Part shown: one piece after another, positions 1 to 8,013 of the stretch
Numbering within the stretch: the first letter of the stretch is position 1
How the letters are laid out: every line of letters begins with the position of its first letter
DNA from: Paracrocinitomix sp040880585
GTDB taxonomy: Bacteria; Bacteroidota; Bacteroidia; Flavobacteriales_D; Crocinitomicaceae
Assembly: GCA_040880585.1 (NCBI GenBank)
Contig: JBBDID010000019.1
Span: 62,001-126,000 of the forward strand
Direction: 5' to 3'
Length of the DNA: 64,000 bases
Translations under genes and position numbers: made by a program
Notes under the pieces: generated by a model
The model's database searches: none
Told to the model about the DNA's origin: nothing
The model's input: the letters and a program-made list of their open reading frames with translations, nothing else

Positions 1-34
1 GGTTTACCATTTTAAAGACTTACTTACCTTTTAT

Positions 35-250
35 ATGCCCCGGAGGTTTGTGAAAACAGATTATAAAAAAATGGTGATTTACCAAATGGTTGAATTATTT
101 ATTCTGACCTTTTTGATCTTTATCGGGATGTTTTTGTGGTATTATTTCAAGATGGATGACATTTCGGTATTGATCAGTTTTATTGTACTAAAAATCGGTT
201 TTGATATTCTGTTGCTACAAACCCTGACAAAAAAATACAAGGGAGATTGA
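35..250 (+). CDS. Small membrane protein of unknown function (possibly 5'-partial)
   Basis: The 71-residue product has a basic N-terminus (MPRRFVKTDYKK) and two hydrophobic stretches at about residues 17-37 and 43-61, so it is probably a two-helix inner-membrane protein with a short charged tail. I do not recognise the family. The frame stays open from base 2 to this ATG, and no purine-rich site precedes it, so the real start may lie outside the window. Its TGA is directly followed by the stop codon of the convergent purF-like gene, with no intergenic bases. Confidence 0.5.
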   Translation: MPRRFVKTDYKKMVIYQMVELFILTFLIFIGMFLWYYFKMDDISVLISFIVLKIGFDILLLQTLTKKYKGD

Positions 251-2152
251 TCAATACGCCCGTTCAGAACTACCTTCTATATAATTGATAAAAGCCTTAT
301 TCACCACCTTATTCCCTCCCGGTGTTGGGTAGTTGCCGGTAAAATACCAATCGCCGGTGTGATTGGGGATGGCTTTGTGAAGATTTTCAATTTTTTGATA
401 CACCAACCGCACTTCAGCTTTCATGTTAGGCGGAGTAAGTAGTTTAGCAATTTTAGCGGAGATATCATCCGCAGAAAAAGGCTTGTAAATTGCCTTGACA
501 TGATTGATAATATCTTCTTTGTTTTGAGATTCCTGCGCTTTACATTTTTTATAGGTTTCATCAATAATGTGAGATTGCCCGGTTTCATGAAGCAATTGGA
601 TAGTTGCTTCAAAAGCGATAAAATCTCCCATTTTTGCCATATCAATACCATAACAGTCAGGGTACCGAATTTGTGGCGCACTGGAAACCACTACAATTCG
701 TTTGGGATTCAAGCGATCTAAAATTTGCAAAATACTTTTTTTCAAGGTGGTTCCTCTCACAATAGAATCGTCAATCACCACCAGATTATCCACATGTTCT
801 CTTACTGTACCGTAAGTGACGTCATACACGTGAGCCACCAGATCGTTTCTACCTTCATCCTGTGTGATAAAAGTTCTGAGCTTGGTGTCTTTAATGGCAA
901 TTTTTTCAACACGCGTTCGCTTCGCCAATATTTTTCGAAGTTGATCATCTGTTATATCCGGACCTTTTTCACGGATCAGTTTCAACTTGATCTCATTTTG
1001 ATACTTTTCCAGCCCTTTGATCAGTCCAAAAAAAGCCGTTTCAGCAGAGTTGGGAATATAAGTAAATACAGCATCATCAATACCTCCGTCAATTTGAGCT
1101 ATTGTATCTTCTACCAGTAATCGTCCCAGATTTTTTCGCTCAACATACACATCCTGATCTCCGGGGCGTGCAAAATAGATTCGCTCAAAAGAACATTGTT
1201 TTATCTCTTTTGTAGGGTTGATTTCATGTTCAGAAACTGCACCACTCTTTTTCACGATCAAAGCGTGGCCGGGTGTCAATTCTTTAATTTGATCAATGGA
1301 GACGTCAAATGCGGTTTGAATGACCGGACGTTCAGAAGTCACCACACAGATTTCATCATCCTCATACCAATAAGCCGGTCTAATTCCGTTTGGATCACGT
1401 AAAACAAAAGCATCACCATGACCGATCAATCCACACATGGCATATCCTCCATCCCAAACATCTGAAGATCTTTTCAGGATGTTGACAATATCCATTTCCT
1501 GTCCGATCAGATTATAAATGTCTCGGTTGCTATACCCTTCAGGCTTGTATTTTTGATAAAGATCGTCGTTCTCTTCATCCAAAAAGTGCCCGATTTTCTC
1601 CATAACGGTAACCGTGTCTTTATTTTCTTTTGGATGCTGCCCCAGTTTTAAAAGGGTTTCAAACAGCTCGTCGTTATTGGTTAAGTTGAAATTACCCGCC
1701 ACAATCAAATTTCTGGTTTTCCAGTTGTTTTGACGAAGAAAGGGATGGCAAGATTCAATACTGTTTTTGCCAAAGGTTCCATATCGCAAATGTCCCAAAA
1801 AAAGCTCCCCGGTAAATCCCGCATTCTTTTTCAAATAATCAACATCTCTTAATAAGTGGGGATCTTGTTCTTCAATTTCTTTAAACCGTTGGTTAATGTG
1901 TTGAAAAATATCCTGAATCGGTTTTTGGTCAACGGATCGATAACGGCTGATGTAACGTTCTCCCGGCTCTACGTCAAATTTTATGTTGGCCAGCCCCGCT
2001 CCATCCTGCCCGCGGTTGTGCTGCTTTTCCATCAGCAAGTACATTTTGTTAAGCCCGTAAAGGGCAGAACCGTACTTTTCAAGATAATATTGAAGCGGTT
2101 TTTTGAGTCTTAAAAGTGCAATTCCGCACTCATGCTTAATCGGGTCGCTCAT
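251..2152 (-). CDS. purF: Amidophosphoribosyltransferase, long Bacteroidota form
   Basis: Probable glutamine PRPP amidotransferase, which makes 5-phosphoribosylamine in the first step of purine synthesis. Cys9 (HEC) would be the class II glutaminase nucleophile after N-terminal trimming. The glutaminase part shows RGQDG and HLRYGTFG. The PRTase part carries the PRPP loop VVIDDSIVRGTT near residue 460. At 633 aa it is longer than the usual PurF of about 470-500 aa; Bacteroidota carry such a long paralogue, often beside a normal PurF. The product could therefore be a purF paralogue with an altered role. A TAnnTTTG box lies just upstream on the same strand. Confidence 0.83.
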   Translation of the reverse strand: MSDPIKHECGIALLRLKKPLQYYLEKYGSALYGLNKMYLLMEKQHNRGQDGAGLANIKFDVEPGERYISRYRSVDQKPIQDIFQHINQRFKEIEEQDPHLLRDVDYLKKNAGFTGELFLGHLRYGTFGKNSIESCHPFLRQNNWKTRNLIVAGNFNLTNNDELFETLLKLGQHPKENKDTVTVMEKIGHFLDEENDDLYQKYKPEGYSNRDIYNLIGQEMDIVNILKRSSDVWDGGYAMCGLIGHGDAFVLRDPNGIRPAYWYEDDEICVVTSERPVIQTAFDVSIDQIKELTPGHALIVKKSGAVSEHEINPTKEIKQCSFERIYFARPGDQDVYVERKNLGRLLVEDTIAQIDGGIDDAVFTYIPNSAETAFFGLIKGLEKYQNEIKLKLIREKGPDITDDQLRKILAKRTRVEKIAIKDTKLRTFITQDEGRNDLVAHVYDVTYGTVREHVDNLVVIDDSIVRGTTLKKSILQILDRLNPKRIVVVSSAPQIRYPDCYGIDMAKMGDFIAFEATIQLLHETGQSHIIDETYKKCKAQESQNKEDIINHVKAIYKPFSADDISAKIAKLLTPPNMKAEVRLVYQKIENLHKAIPNHTGDWYFTGNYPTPGGNKVVNKAFINYIEGSSERAY

Positions 2153-2171
2153 TATGGTATATTTGAGGAGG

Positions 2172-2179
2172 CAAAAGTA
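2172..2179 (-). promoter_or_regulatory. Bacteroidota -7 box for the purF-like gene
   Basis: Reads TACTTTTG on the minus strand, 20 bases before the start codon at 2152, and matches the Bacteroidota -7 consensus TAnnTTTG. No clear -33 TTTG at the expected distance was found. Confidence 0.4.
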
Positions 2180-2237
2180 CGAAACTCAATTGAATCGACC
2201 ATAAGTTAATATAATTGCAATATTTTTTAACATGGGC

Positions 2238-2268
2238 TTTGTTAATAAAATTAATCCTCGTACATTTG
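2238..2268 (+). promoter_or_regulatory. Promoter of rplM-rpsI
   Basis: TTTG at 2238-2241 and TACATTTG at 2261-2268 are 19 bases apart, an exact fit to the Bacteroidota housekeeping promoter (TTTG-N19-TAnnTTTG). Transcription would start about 2275, roughly 40 bases before the rplM GTG. Confidence 0.7.
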
Positions 2269-2315
2269 CAGCCCGAATTTGGGAGAATAGTATACAAATT
2301 TAATATAAAATAATC

Positions 2316-2771
2316 GTGAATACACTAAGTTACAAAACGGTTTCAGCCAACAAAGAAACAGCCGATAAAAAATGGTTAGTTGTTGATGCTGAAGGGCAGA
2401 AGCTTGGAAGGTTAGCGAGTAAAGTGGCCTACCTGATAAGAGGAAAACACAAGCCAAATTTTACTCCTCATGCTGATTGTGGTGATAATGTGATCGTTAT
2501 CAATGCTGAAAAAGTTGAGCTAAGTGGAAATAAAATGGAAGTAAAAGAATACATCCGACATACCGGATATCCGGGCGGACAACGTTCTCTTACTGCTGCT
2601 GAAATCAAAGCAAAGCATCCTGAGAGATTGGTAGAAAAAGCGGTAAAAGGTATGCTTCCAAAAAACAAATTAGGAAACGCTTTATATAGAAACTTAAAAG
2701 TTTATGTTGGTACTGAGCACAATCAAGAAGCTCAAAAACCAAAAGCGGTTAACTTGGATTCAATTAAATAA
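2316..2771 (+). CDS. rplM: 50S ribosomal protein L13
   Basis: The 151-residue L13 protein of the large subunit. Family signatures are KKWLVVDAEGQKLGRLAS near the start, GDNVIVINAEK in the middle and VKGMLPKNKLG near residue 110. Translation starts at GTG, which matches the usual N-terminus of Bacteroidota L13 (NTLSYKTVS). It is followed after 5 bases by rpsI, the normal L13-S9 pair. Confidence 0.97.
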   Translation: MNTLSYKTVSANKETADKKWLVVDAEGQKLGRLASKVAYLIRGKHKPNFTPHADCGDNVIVINAEKVELSGNKMEVKEYIRHTGYPGGQRSLTAAEIKAKHPERLVEKAVKGMLPKNKLGNALYRNLKVYVGTEHNQEAQKPKAVNLDSIK

Positions 2772-2776
2772 ATAAT

Positions 2777-3163
2777 ATGAGTGTAACGAACACATTGGGT
2801 AGAAGAAAATCATCTGTAGCGAGGGTTTACCTTTCTAAAGGAAAAGGAAAGATTACCGTAAACAAAAGAGATGTGAAAGATTATTTCGCAACCGGCGTTT
2901 TGTTAGAAAAGGTAAATCAACCTTTTAATCTGACAGACACCTTAGGTAAATTTGATGTAATGGTGAATGTAAAAGGTGGTGGCGTTAACGGTCAGGCTGA
3001 AGCCATTCGTCTTGGAATTTCAAGAGCATTGGTTGAATTAGATCCTGAACACAAGCCTTTGTTAAAAGCAGAGGGATTGATGACCAGAGACCCGAGAATG
3101 GTGGAAAGAAAGAAGCCCGGACAGAAAAAGGCGAGAAAGAAATTCCAGTTCTCAAAACGTTAA
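2777..3163 (+). CDS. rpsI: 30S ribosomal protein S9
   Basis: The 128-residue S9 protein. It opens with TLGRRKSSVARVYL and ends with the basic tail KKARKKFQFSKR that reaches towards the decoding site in the 30S subunit. It shares the rplM transcript. The intergenic stretch after it, before rpsB, is unusually long and structured. Confidence 0.97.
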   Translation: MSVTNTLGRRKSSVARVYLSKGKGKITVNKRDVKDYFATGVLLEKVNQPFNLTDTLGKFDVMVNVKGGGVNGQAEAIRLGISRALVELDPEHKPLLKAEGLMTRDPRMVERKKPGQKKARKKFQFSKR

Positions 3164-3355
3164 GATGTGTAACTACCTGCGATCAAATACTCAGCATAAG
3201 CCGGGGATCGCTTGTTTAGTATCTAAATTGTTGAGATTGAATGTGAATTCACTACTTAGCAATTGCTAGAGGTTCGGAAAGTCCGGACAGGAAAGTAAAA
3301 AAGAATGTAAACAATTCTGACGCAAAAAAAGTCAGGATGAAATAAATTAAAAAAA
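3164..3355 (+). promoter_or_regulatory. Structured leader upstream of rpsB
   Basis: The 192 bases contain three stem candidates: a perfect 12-base palindrome at 3257-3268, a 6-bp hairpin 3272-3277/3283-3288, and an 8-bp hairpin 3314-3321/3331-3338 with an A-rich loop ending 17 bases before the rpsB ATG. Ribosomal S2 operons in other bacteria are autoregulated through such leaders. Whether this one binds S2 is inference. No clear TAnnTTTG promoter was seen inside it. Confidence 0.4.
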
Positions 3356-4147
3356 ATGGCGAGAGCAACATTTGAAGAATTATTAGAAGCGGGTGTACAT
3401 TTTGGTCACCTAAAAAGAAAATGGAATCCTTATATGTCTCCATATATCTTTACTGAGAAAAAAGGAATCCACATAATCGATCTTGGAAAAACAGCAGCAC
3501 AATTGGATCAAGCATGTGCAGCATTGAAACAAATCGCTAAGTCAGGAAAGAAAATTCTTTTCGTAGCAACAAAAAAACAAGCAAAAGAGATTCTTGAAGA
3601 TCGAATCAAACCAACGAAAATGCCATTTGTTACTGAAAGATGGTCAGGAGGTATGTTGACAAATTTTGGAACGATCAGAAAAGCGATCAGAAAAATGCAG
3701 TCAATTGATAAAATGGGTGAAGACGGAACTTTTGAGACCCTTTCTAAAAGAGAGCGTTTGCAATTGTCAAGAACACGTGCCAAATTGGATAAAAACTACG
3801 GTTCTATTGCTGAAATGACACGTATTCCGGCAGCTATTTTTATTATTGACGTATTAAAAGAAGATATCGCAGTAGCAGAAGCTAAAAAGTTGGGGATTAC
3901 TACCTTTGCTATGGTAGATACCAATTCGGACCCAAGAGGAATCGATTTTGTTATTCCTTCAAATGATGATGCGACAAAATCAATCGCTATTATTTTGGAT
4001 AAAGTTTCAGAATCCATCATGGAAGGATTGGCAGAAAGAAAAAACACAAAAGAAAAAGCCAAAGCAGAGAAAACAGAAAAAGAAACAGCAACGAAAGAGA
4101 AAACTGTTAAAGAGAAAACTGTTTCTGAAGATAAAGCCAAAGCTTAA
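3356..4147 (+). CDS. rpsB: 30S ribosomal protein S2
   Basis: S2 of the small subunit. Family features include LLEAGVHFGH near residue 10, KRKWNPYM, and RWSGGMLTNF near residue 95. The C-terminus (about residue 225 onward) is an extension made almost only of K, E, T and A, common in Bacteroidota S2. It is followed by tsf, the classical rpsB-tsf pair. Confidence 0.97.
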   Translation: MARATFEELLEAGVHFGHLKRKWNPYMSPYIFTEKKGIHIIDLGKTAAQLDQACAALKQIAKSGKKILFVATKKQAKEILEDRIKPTKMPFVTERWSGGMLTNFGTIRKAIRKMQSIDKMGEDGTFETLSKRERLQLSRTRAKLDKNYGSIAEMTRIPAAIFIIDVLKEDIAVAEAKKLGITTFAMVDTNSDPRGIDFVIPSNDDATKSIAIILDKVSESIMEGLAERKNTKEKAKAEKTEKETATKEKTVKEKTVSEDKAKA

Positions 4148-4191
4148 TTGAATAAAAAAAACGACTACTAATTTATTGTATGGAAACTAAG

Positions 4192-5022
4192 ATGAAAATT
4201 ACAGCTTCTCAAGTAAATGATTTAAGAAAAAAGACCGGTGCCGGTATGATGGATTGCAAAAAGGCATTAGTTGAGGCAGAAGGTGATGAACAAACAGCGA
4301 TTGACTTACTTAGAAAGAAAGGTCAAAAAGTAGCGGCTAAAAGAGGAGACAACGAAACAACAGAAGGTTTGGTTATTTCTAAAGTATATAATGACGGATC
4401 AACCGGGGTGATCTTATCTTTGAGTTGTGAGACTGATTTCGTAGCTAAAAATGATGATTTCTACGCTTTTGTTGAGAAATTAGTGGATAGAGCCGCTGAA
4501 ACAAAGGTGAGTGAAGCAGAAGCTTTTATGAACGAAAAATTTGACGATCAGTTATCCGTAGCTGAAAAAATAACCGAGCAAATTGGTGTAATTGGCGAGA
4601 AACTGACGGTTTCTAACCTGGGACGTATTGAGGCTGCTTCAGTAGTAGCATATAATCATCCGGGAAACCAAATTGCTTCTTTAGTAGGATTAACAAAAAA
4701 TTCTGAAGCAGCAAAAGATGCTGGGAAGCAGGTGGCTATGCAAATTGCTGCCATGGCTCCTCTAGCTTTAAATAAAGAAGGAATTGATCAGAACACCATT
4801 GACAGAGAGATCGAAATCGGAAAAGAGTTAGCGATTCAGGAAGGAAAGCCGGAAGAAATGGCTGAGAAAATCGCTATGGGTCGATTAGGTAAGTTTTTCA
4901 AAGAAAATACACTCTTAAGTCAACCTTTTCTGAAAGACAATAAAAAATCCGTTGAGCAGTTTCTCAATGAAACAGAAAGCGGTTTAACAGTGAGCGACTT
5001 TAAGCGAGTTGCTCTTAAATAA
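4192..5022 (+). CDS. tsf: Translation elongation factor Ts
   Basis: EF-Ts, the guanine-nucleotide exchange factor that recharges EF-Tu. The N-terminal UBA-like part reads VNDLRKKTGAGMMDCKKAL, and the core has SLSCETDFVAKND. I chose the ATG at 4192 (MKITASQ) because homologues begin about two residues before the ITA motif; an in-frame ATG at 4180 would add METK. A terminator follows directly. Confidence 0.95.
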   Translation: MKITASQVNDLRKKTGAGMMDCKKALVEAEGDEQTAIDLLRKKGQKVAAKRGDNETTEGLVISKVYNDGSTGVILSLSCETDFVAKNDDFYAFVEKLVDRAAETKVSEAEAFMNEKFDDQLSVAEKITEQIGVIGEKLTVSNLGRIEAASVVAYNHPGNQIASLVGLTKNSEAAKDAGKQVAMQIAAMAPLALNKEGIDQNTIDREIEIGKELAIQEGKPEEMAEKIAMGRLGKFFKENTLLSQPFLKDNKKSVEQFLNETESGLTVSDFKRVALK

Positions 5023-5027
5023 ATTTT

Positions 5028-5061
5028 AATTAAATCCTGACTTAACGTCGGGATTTTTTTT
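5028..5061 (+). terminator. Terminator after tsf
   Basis: A 9-bp stem (aatcctgac / gtcgggatt, one G-U pair) with a short loop is followed by eight T. It separates rpsB-tsf from pyrH-frr, although read-through is likely because pyrH starts only 13 bases later. Confidence 0.75.
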
Positions 5062-5073
5062 GCCCTAAAAACT

Positions 5074-5778
5074 ATGTACAAAAGAATTTTACTTAAACTA
5101 AGCGGTGAAGCATTGATGGGAGATAAGCAGTTTGGAATCGATAACAATCGATTGGCTGAGTATGCTATGGACATCAAAGAGCTGTATGACGAAAGAGTAG
5201 AAATTGCCATTGTGATCGGTGGTGGAAACATTTTTAGAGGGGTACAAGCAGAACGCGGGGGCATGGATCGTACACAAGGCGATTATATGGGAATGCTGGC
5301 CACCATGATTAATAGTATGGCGCTACAAGCCGCGCTTGAAAAAGAAGGAATTTATACCCGTCTTCAATCTGCTATTGAAATGAAAGAAATTGCAGAACCC
5401 TTCATTATGCGAAGAGCTGTCAGACACCTTGAAAAAAGAAGGGTCGTTATTTTTGGTGCCGGAACCGGAAGTCCTTACTTCACTACAGATTCTGCTGCGG
5501 CTTTACGCGCTATTGAAATTGATGCGGATGTTATTTTGAAAGGAACCCGGGTAGACGGAATCTATACTTCTGATCCTGAAAAAGACCCCAAAGCTCAGAA
5601 ATTTGAATCGCTTACCTTTGAAGAAGCGTATGATAAAGGATTGAGTGTTATGGATCTTACGGCATTTACCCTTTGCCGGGAGAACAACGTGCCGGTTATT
5701 GTCTTTGATATGAATACAAGAGGCAATCTTAAAAAAGTTGTGATGGGTGAAAAAATTGGTACATTAGTAACCGTTTAA
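5074..5778 (+). CDS. pyrH: Uridylate kinase
   Basis: UMP kinase of the amino-acid-kinase fold, converting UMP to UDP in pyrimidine nucleotide synthesis. Signatures are KRILLKLSGEALMG at the N-terminus, IVIGGGNIFRG, the DYMGMLATMIN helix, and FGAGTGSPYFTTDSAAALRA, which binds UMP. The length of 234 aa is normal. Like most bacteria this genome places it directly before frr. Confidence 0.97.
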   Translation: MYKRILLKLSGEALMGDKQFGIDNNRLAEYAMDIKELYDERVEIAIVIGGGNIFRGVQAERGGMDRTQGDYMGMLATMINSMALQAALEKEGIYTRLQSAIEMKEIAEPFIMRRAVRHLEKRRVVIFGAGTGSPYFTTDSAAALRAIEIDADVILKGTRVDGIYTSDPEKDPKAQKFESLTFEEAYDKGLSVMDLTAFTLCRENNVPVIVFDMNTRGNLKKVVMGEKIGTLVTV

Positions 5779-5788
5779 TTAACACGAA

Positions 5789-6352
5789 ATGGAAGAAGAT
5801 ATACAATTAATTCTGGAAGAAGCCCGCGAAGGCAATAAAAAGTCATTGGATCATTTAACGACAGAACTGGAAAAAATAAGGGCTGGAAGAGCAACTCCAT
5901 CCATGTTAGACAGTGTTCAGGCAGAGGCGTATGGAACCATGACACCCATTAATCAATTGGCCAATGTCAACACATTAGATGCAAGAACACTCACCATTCA
6001 ACCTTGGGATAAATCAACCGTTGACGATATCATGAAGGGCATTGTTAATGCAAATCTTGGTTTGAATCCGCAAAATAATGGGGATACCATTATCATTAAC
6101 GTGCCGGCTTTGACAGAAGAAAGACGGGTTGATTTGGTAAAAAAGGCAAGAGCTGAAGGGGAGAATGCCAAAGTAAGTATCCGAAACAATCGAAAAGATG
6201 CCAATGATCAGATCAAAATATTGGAAGATGATGGCCTGGCAGAAGACAGTGCCAAAGGGCTTCAGGATGAAGTTCAAAAAATTACCGATACGGCAACAAA
6301 TAGGGTGGATGAATTGATCGCAGCCAAAGAAAAAGATATTATGACGGTGTAA
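5789..6352 (+). CDS. frr: Ribosome recycling factor
   Basis: RRF acts with EF-G to split post-termination ribosomes. It shows the L-shaped-fold motif EKIRAGRATPSMLDSV near residue 29, the LTIQPWDKS strand, and the C-terminal helix with RKDANDQIK. 187 aa, full length, 10 bases after pyrH. Confidence 0.96.
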   Translation: MEEDIQLILEEAREGNKKSLDHLTTELEKIRAGRATPSMLDSVQAEAYGTMTPINQLANVNTLDARTLTIQPWDKSTVDDIMKGIVNANLGLNPQNNGDTIIINVPALTEERRVDLVKKARAEGENAKVSIRNNRKDANDQIKILEDDGLAEDSAKGLQDEVQKITDTATNRVDELIAAKEKDIMTV

Positions 6353-6480
6353 TCGCGCTGTTTTAATGGACCACATTCAGAAAGACGTTCTTGCCGTCAG
6401 TCTCGGCTTCAATCTCGGATCGATTTCCGGCTCAATATTGCTTTTCTTGGGGATTGTTAGAAAATCACCACACTAGTTCA

Positions 6481-6535
6481 AATAAAAAACCTGAAAAGAG
6501 TTTACTGATAGTCGTGGTAGCATTCTCTTTTCAGG
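6481..6535 (-). terminator. Terminator of the response-regulator gene
   Basis: Perfect 11-bp arms at 6490-6500 and 6525-6535 enclose a 24-base loop. On the minus strand the second arm runs straight into TTTTTTATT, so the structure fits an intrinsic terminator about 100 bases past the regulator gene's stop. The remaining bases of 6353-6631 hold no gene I can support. Confidence 0.55.
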
Positions 6536-6631
6536 TTACCGTGCAAGGAAATTTAAAACCAGAAGCAATTATAAAACCGCTTTCTATTTAATAAGACGAT
6601 CTCAAAAAGGAATAAGTTGGCTGTTTAGCGA

Positions 6632-7312
6632 CTATTTTGTGACAAATTTATACCCTACACCTCTTAAGTTTTTGAAATACTTAGGGTTACGTTGGTCTTT
6701 TTCAAAGTATTTTCTGAAATTTAATATGTAATTGTCGATTGTTCTACTGGTAGGGTAGTTTTCTTCCCCCCAGATCTTGTCCAGAATTTCGTCTCTGGAA
6801 ACGACCTCATTTTTTCGTTCTATGAGCAATTTTAACAACTCCATTTCCCGCTTAGAAAGGGCGGTTTCAATGTTTCTCCCCTTAATTTCATAGGTGCGGA
6901 AATTTACTTCATTATCGCCAAAAGTGAAATAATCTTCTAATTCCTCCTTTTTTGTGCGGGGACGATCAATTAGTTTTCCGATTCGCAATAAAAGCTCTTC
7001 CAGATTAAACGGTTTTACCATATAATCATCCGCTCCCAGTTTAAGTCCCGTGATGCGATCGGTTGAAGTGCCTTTGGCTGAAGTGAAAATAATAGAAACG
7101 TCACTTTTTTTGCGAATTTCTGCACAAACGTCAAAACCACTGATTTTTGGTAGCATAACATCCAGTATAACCAAAGCGAAAGAATCATTGAACATTTCCA
7201 GGGCTTGTTCGCCATCTCTCGCTACAGTAACCTCATAATTTTCAATTTCCAGATTTAACTCCAGAACGTTGATCAGGCTTTCTTCATCTTCTACCAGCAG
7301 GATTTTTTTCAT
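6632..7312 (-). CDS. OmpR/PhoB-family response regulator
   Basis: A two-component transcription regulator of 226 aa. The receiver domain (1-115) has the acidic pair E8-D9, the phospho-acceptor Asp51 in LVILDVMLP, Thr77, and Lys100 in MVKPF. The C-terminal winged helix (about 125-226) shows LSKREMELLKLL and a recognition region ending NLRGVGYKF. I chose the ATG at 7312 (MKKILLVEDE) over an in-frame TTG four codons upstream. No histidine kinase is adjacent, so the partner is encoded elsewhere. Confidence 0.93.
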   Translation of the reverse strand: MKKILLVEDEESLINVLELNLEIENYEVTVARDGEQALEMFNDSFALVILDVMLPKISGFDVCAEIRKKSDVSIIFTSAKGTSTDRITGLKLGADDYMVKPFNLEELLLRIGKLIDRPRTKKEELEDYFTFGDNEVNFRTYEIKGRNIETALSKREMELLKLLIERKNEVVSRDEILDKIWGEENYPTSRTIDNYILNFRKYFEKDQRNPKYFKNLRGVGYKFVTK

Positions 7313-7345
7313 CTTATTATTCAACTTCTCTTTGATTTATCACAC

Positions 7346-7353
7346 AAAAATAG
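7346..7353 (-). promoter_or_regulatory. -7 box for the response regulator
   Basis: Reads TATTTTTG on the minus strand in the short divergent spacer between the regulator and folK, about 30 bases before the chosen ATG. It matches TAnnTTTG; no good -33 element was seen. Confidence 0.35.
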
Positions 7354-7389
7354 CAAATTCACTAATTTCACCACCTTTAGTAACAGCGA

Positions 7390-7884
7390 ATGTACAAAAC
7401 AGCATATATTGGTATAGGGTCAAATTTGGGTAATTCTGTGGAGCAGGTAAGACTGGCGATTGAAAATATCCGAAAAATAACTGTTGGGGTGAAGGCTGTT
7501 TCTTCGCTTTACACTTCACCACCCTGGGGTTTTGAAAGCTCGAATGATTTTGTCAATGCAGTGATTGCAATAGAAACTGAACAAGATGCAGAGGGTTTAC
7601 TGAACGAACTATTACTCATTGAACAAGAAATGGGAAGAAAACGAAAAAAGAATGCAGCATACGAATCCCGAATTATTGATTTGGATCTTATTGATTATAA
7701 CGGTGCGCAAATTAATTCCGGTAAATTGACAATTCCACACCCTTTGATGCACAAAAGAGCATTTGTATTGCTCCCCTTAAAAGAAATTGCTCCTGACTGG
7801 AAGCACCCGACATTTCACCTGTCTATAGACCAGTATATTAAAAAAATAAAAAAACCTGAAACAGTAAAAAAAATAGCGCTTTAA
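7390..7884 (+). CDS. folK: 2-amino-4-hydroxy-6-hydroxymethyldihydropteridine diphosphokinase (HPPK)
   Basis: HPPK transfers pyrophosphate from ATP to the pterin in folate synthesis. It starts YIGIGSNLGN, has the signature RIIDLDLI near residue 98, and then PHPLMHKRAFVLLPL with the pterin/ATP loop. 164 aa, normal length. It is divergent from the response regulator. Confidence 0.95.
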   Translation: MYKTAYIGIGSNLGNSVEQVRLAIENIRKITVGVKAVSSLYTSPPWGFESSNDFVNAVIAIETEQDAEGLLNELLLIEQEMGRKRKKNAAYESRIIDLDLIDYNGAQINSGKLTIPHPLMHKRAFVLLPLKEIAPDWKHPTFHLSIDQYIKKIKKPETVKKIAL

Positions 7885-8013
7885 ACCCTCTGAAAGAAAT
7901 GAAAAACAGGAAAAACTTAGTGCTATTTTTTTAGGCTCAAAAAAAATACTTATTATTGCACTGTTTTAGGTTATAAATTATATAAATCAAAAAGGTTTTT
8001 TAAAACAGATAGA

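Noticed and set aside
3257..3288. A stretch resembling the RNase P core (gaggttcggaaagtccggac)
   Set aside because: The 3' core and P1 are missing, and a complete rnpB is present at 30984-31342.
3796..4140. Hydrophobic-looking minus-strand frame in rpsB
   Set aside because: It is the antisense of the Lys/Glu-rich S2 tail.
6391..6591. A 66-codon open frame after frr
   Set aside because: It covers the terminator hairpin and an element end, and its residue pattern does not look like a protein.
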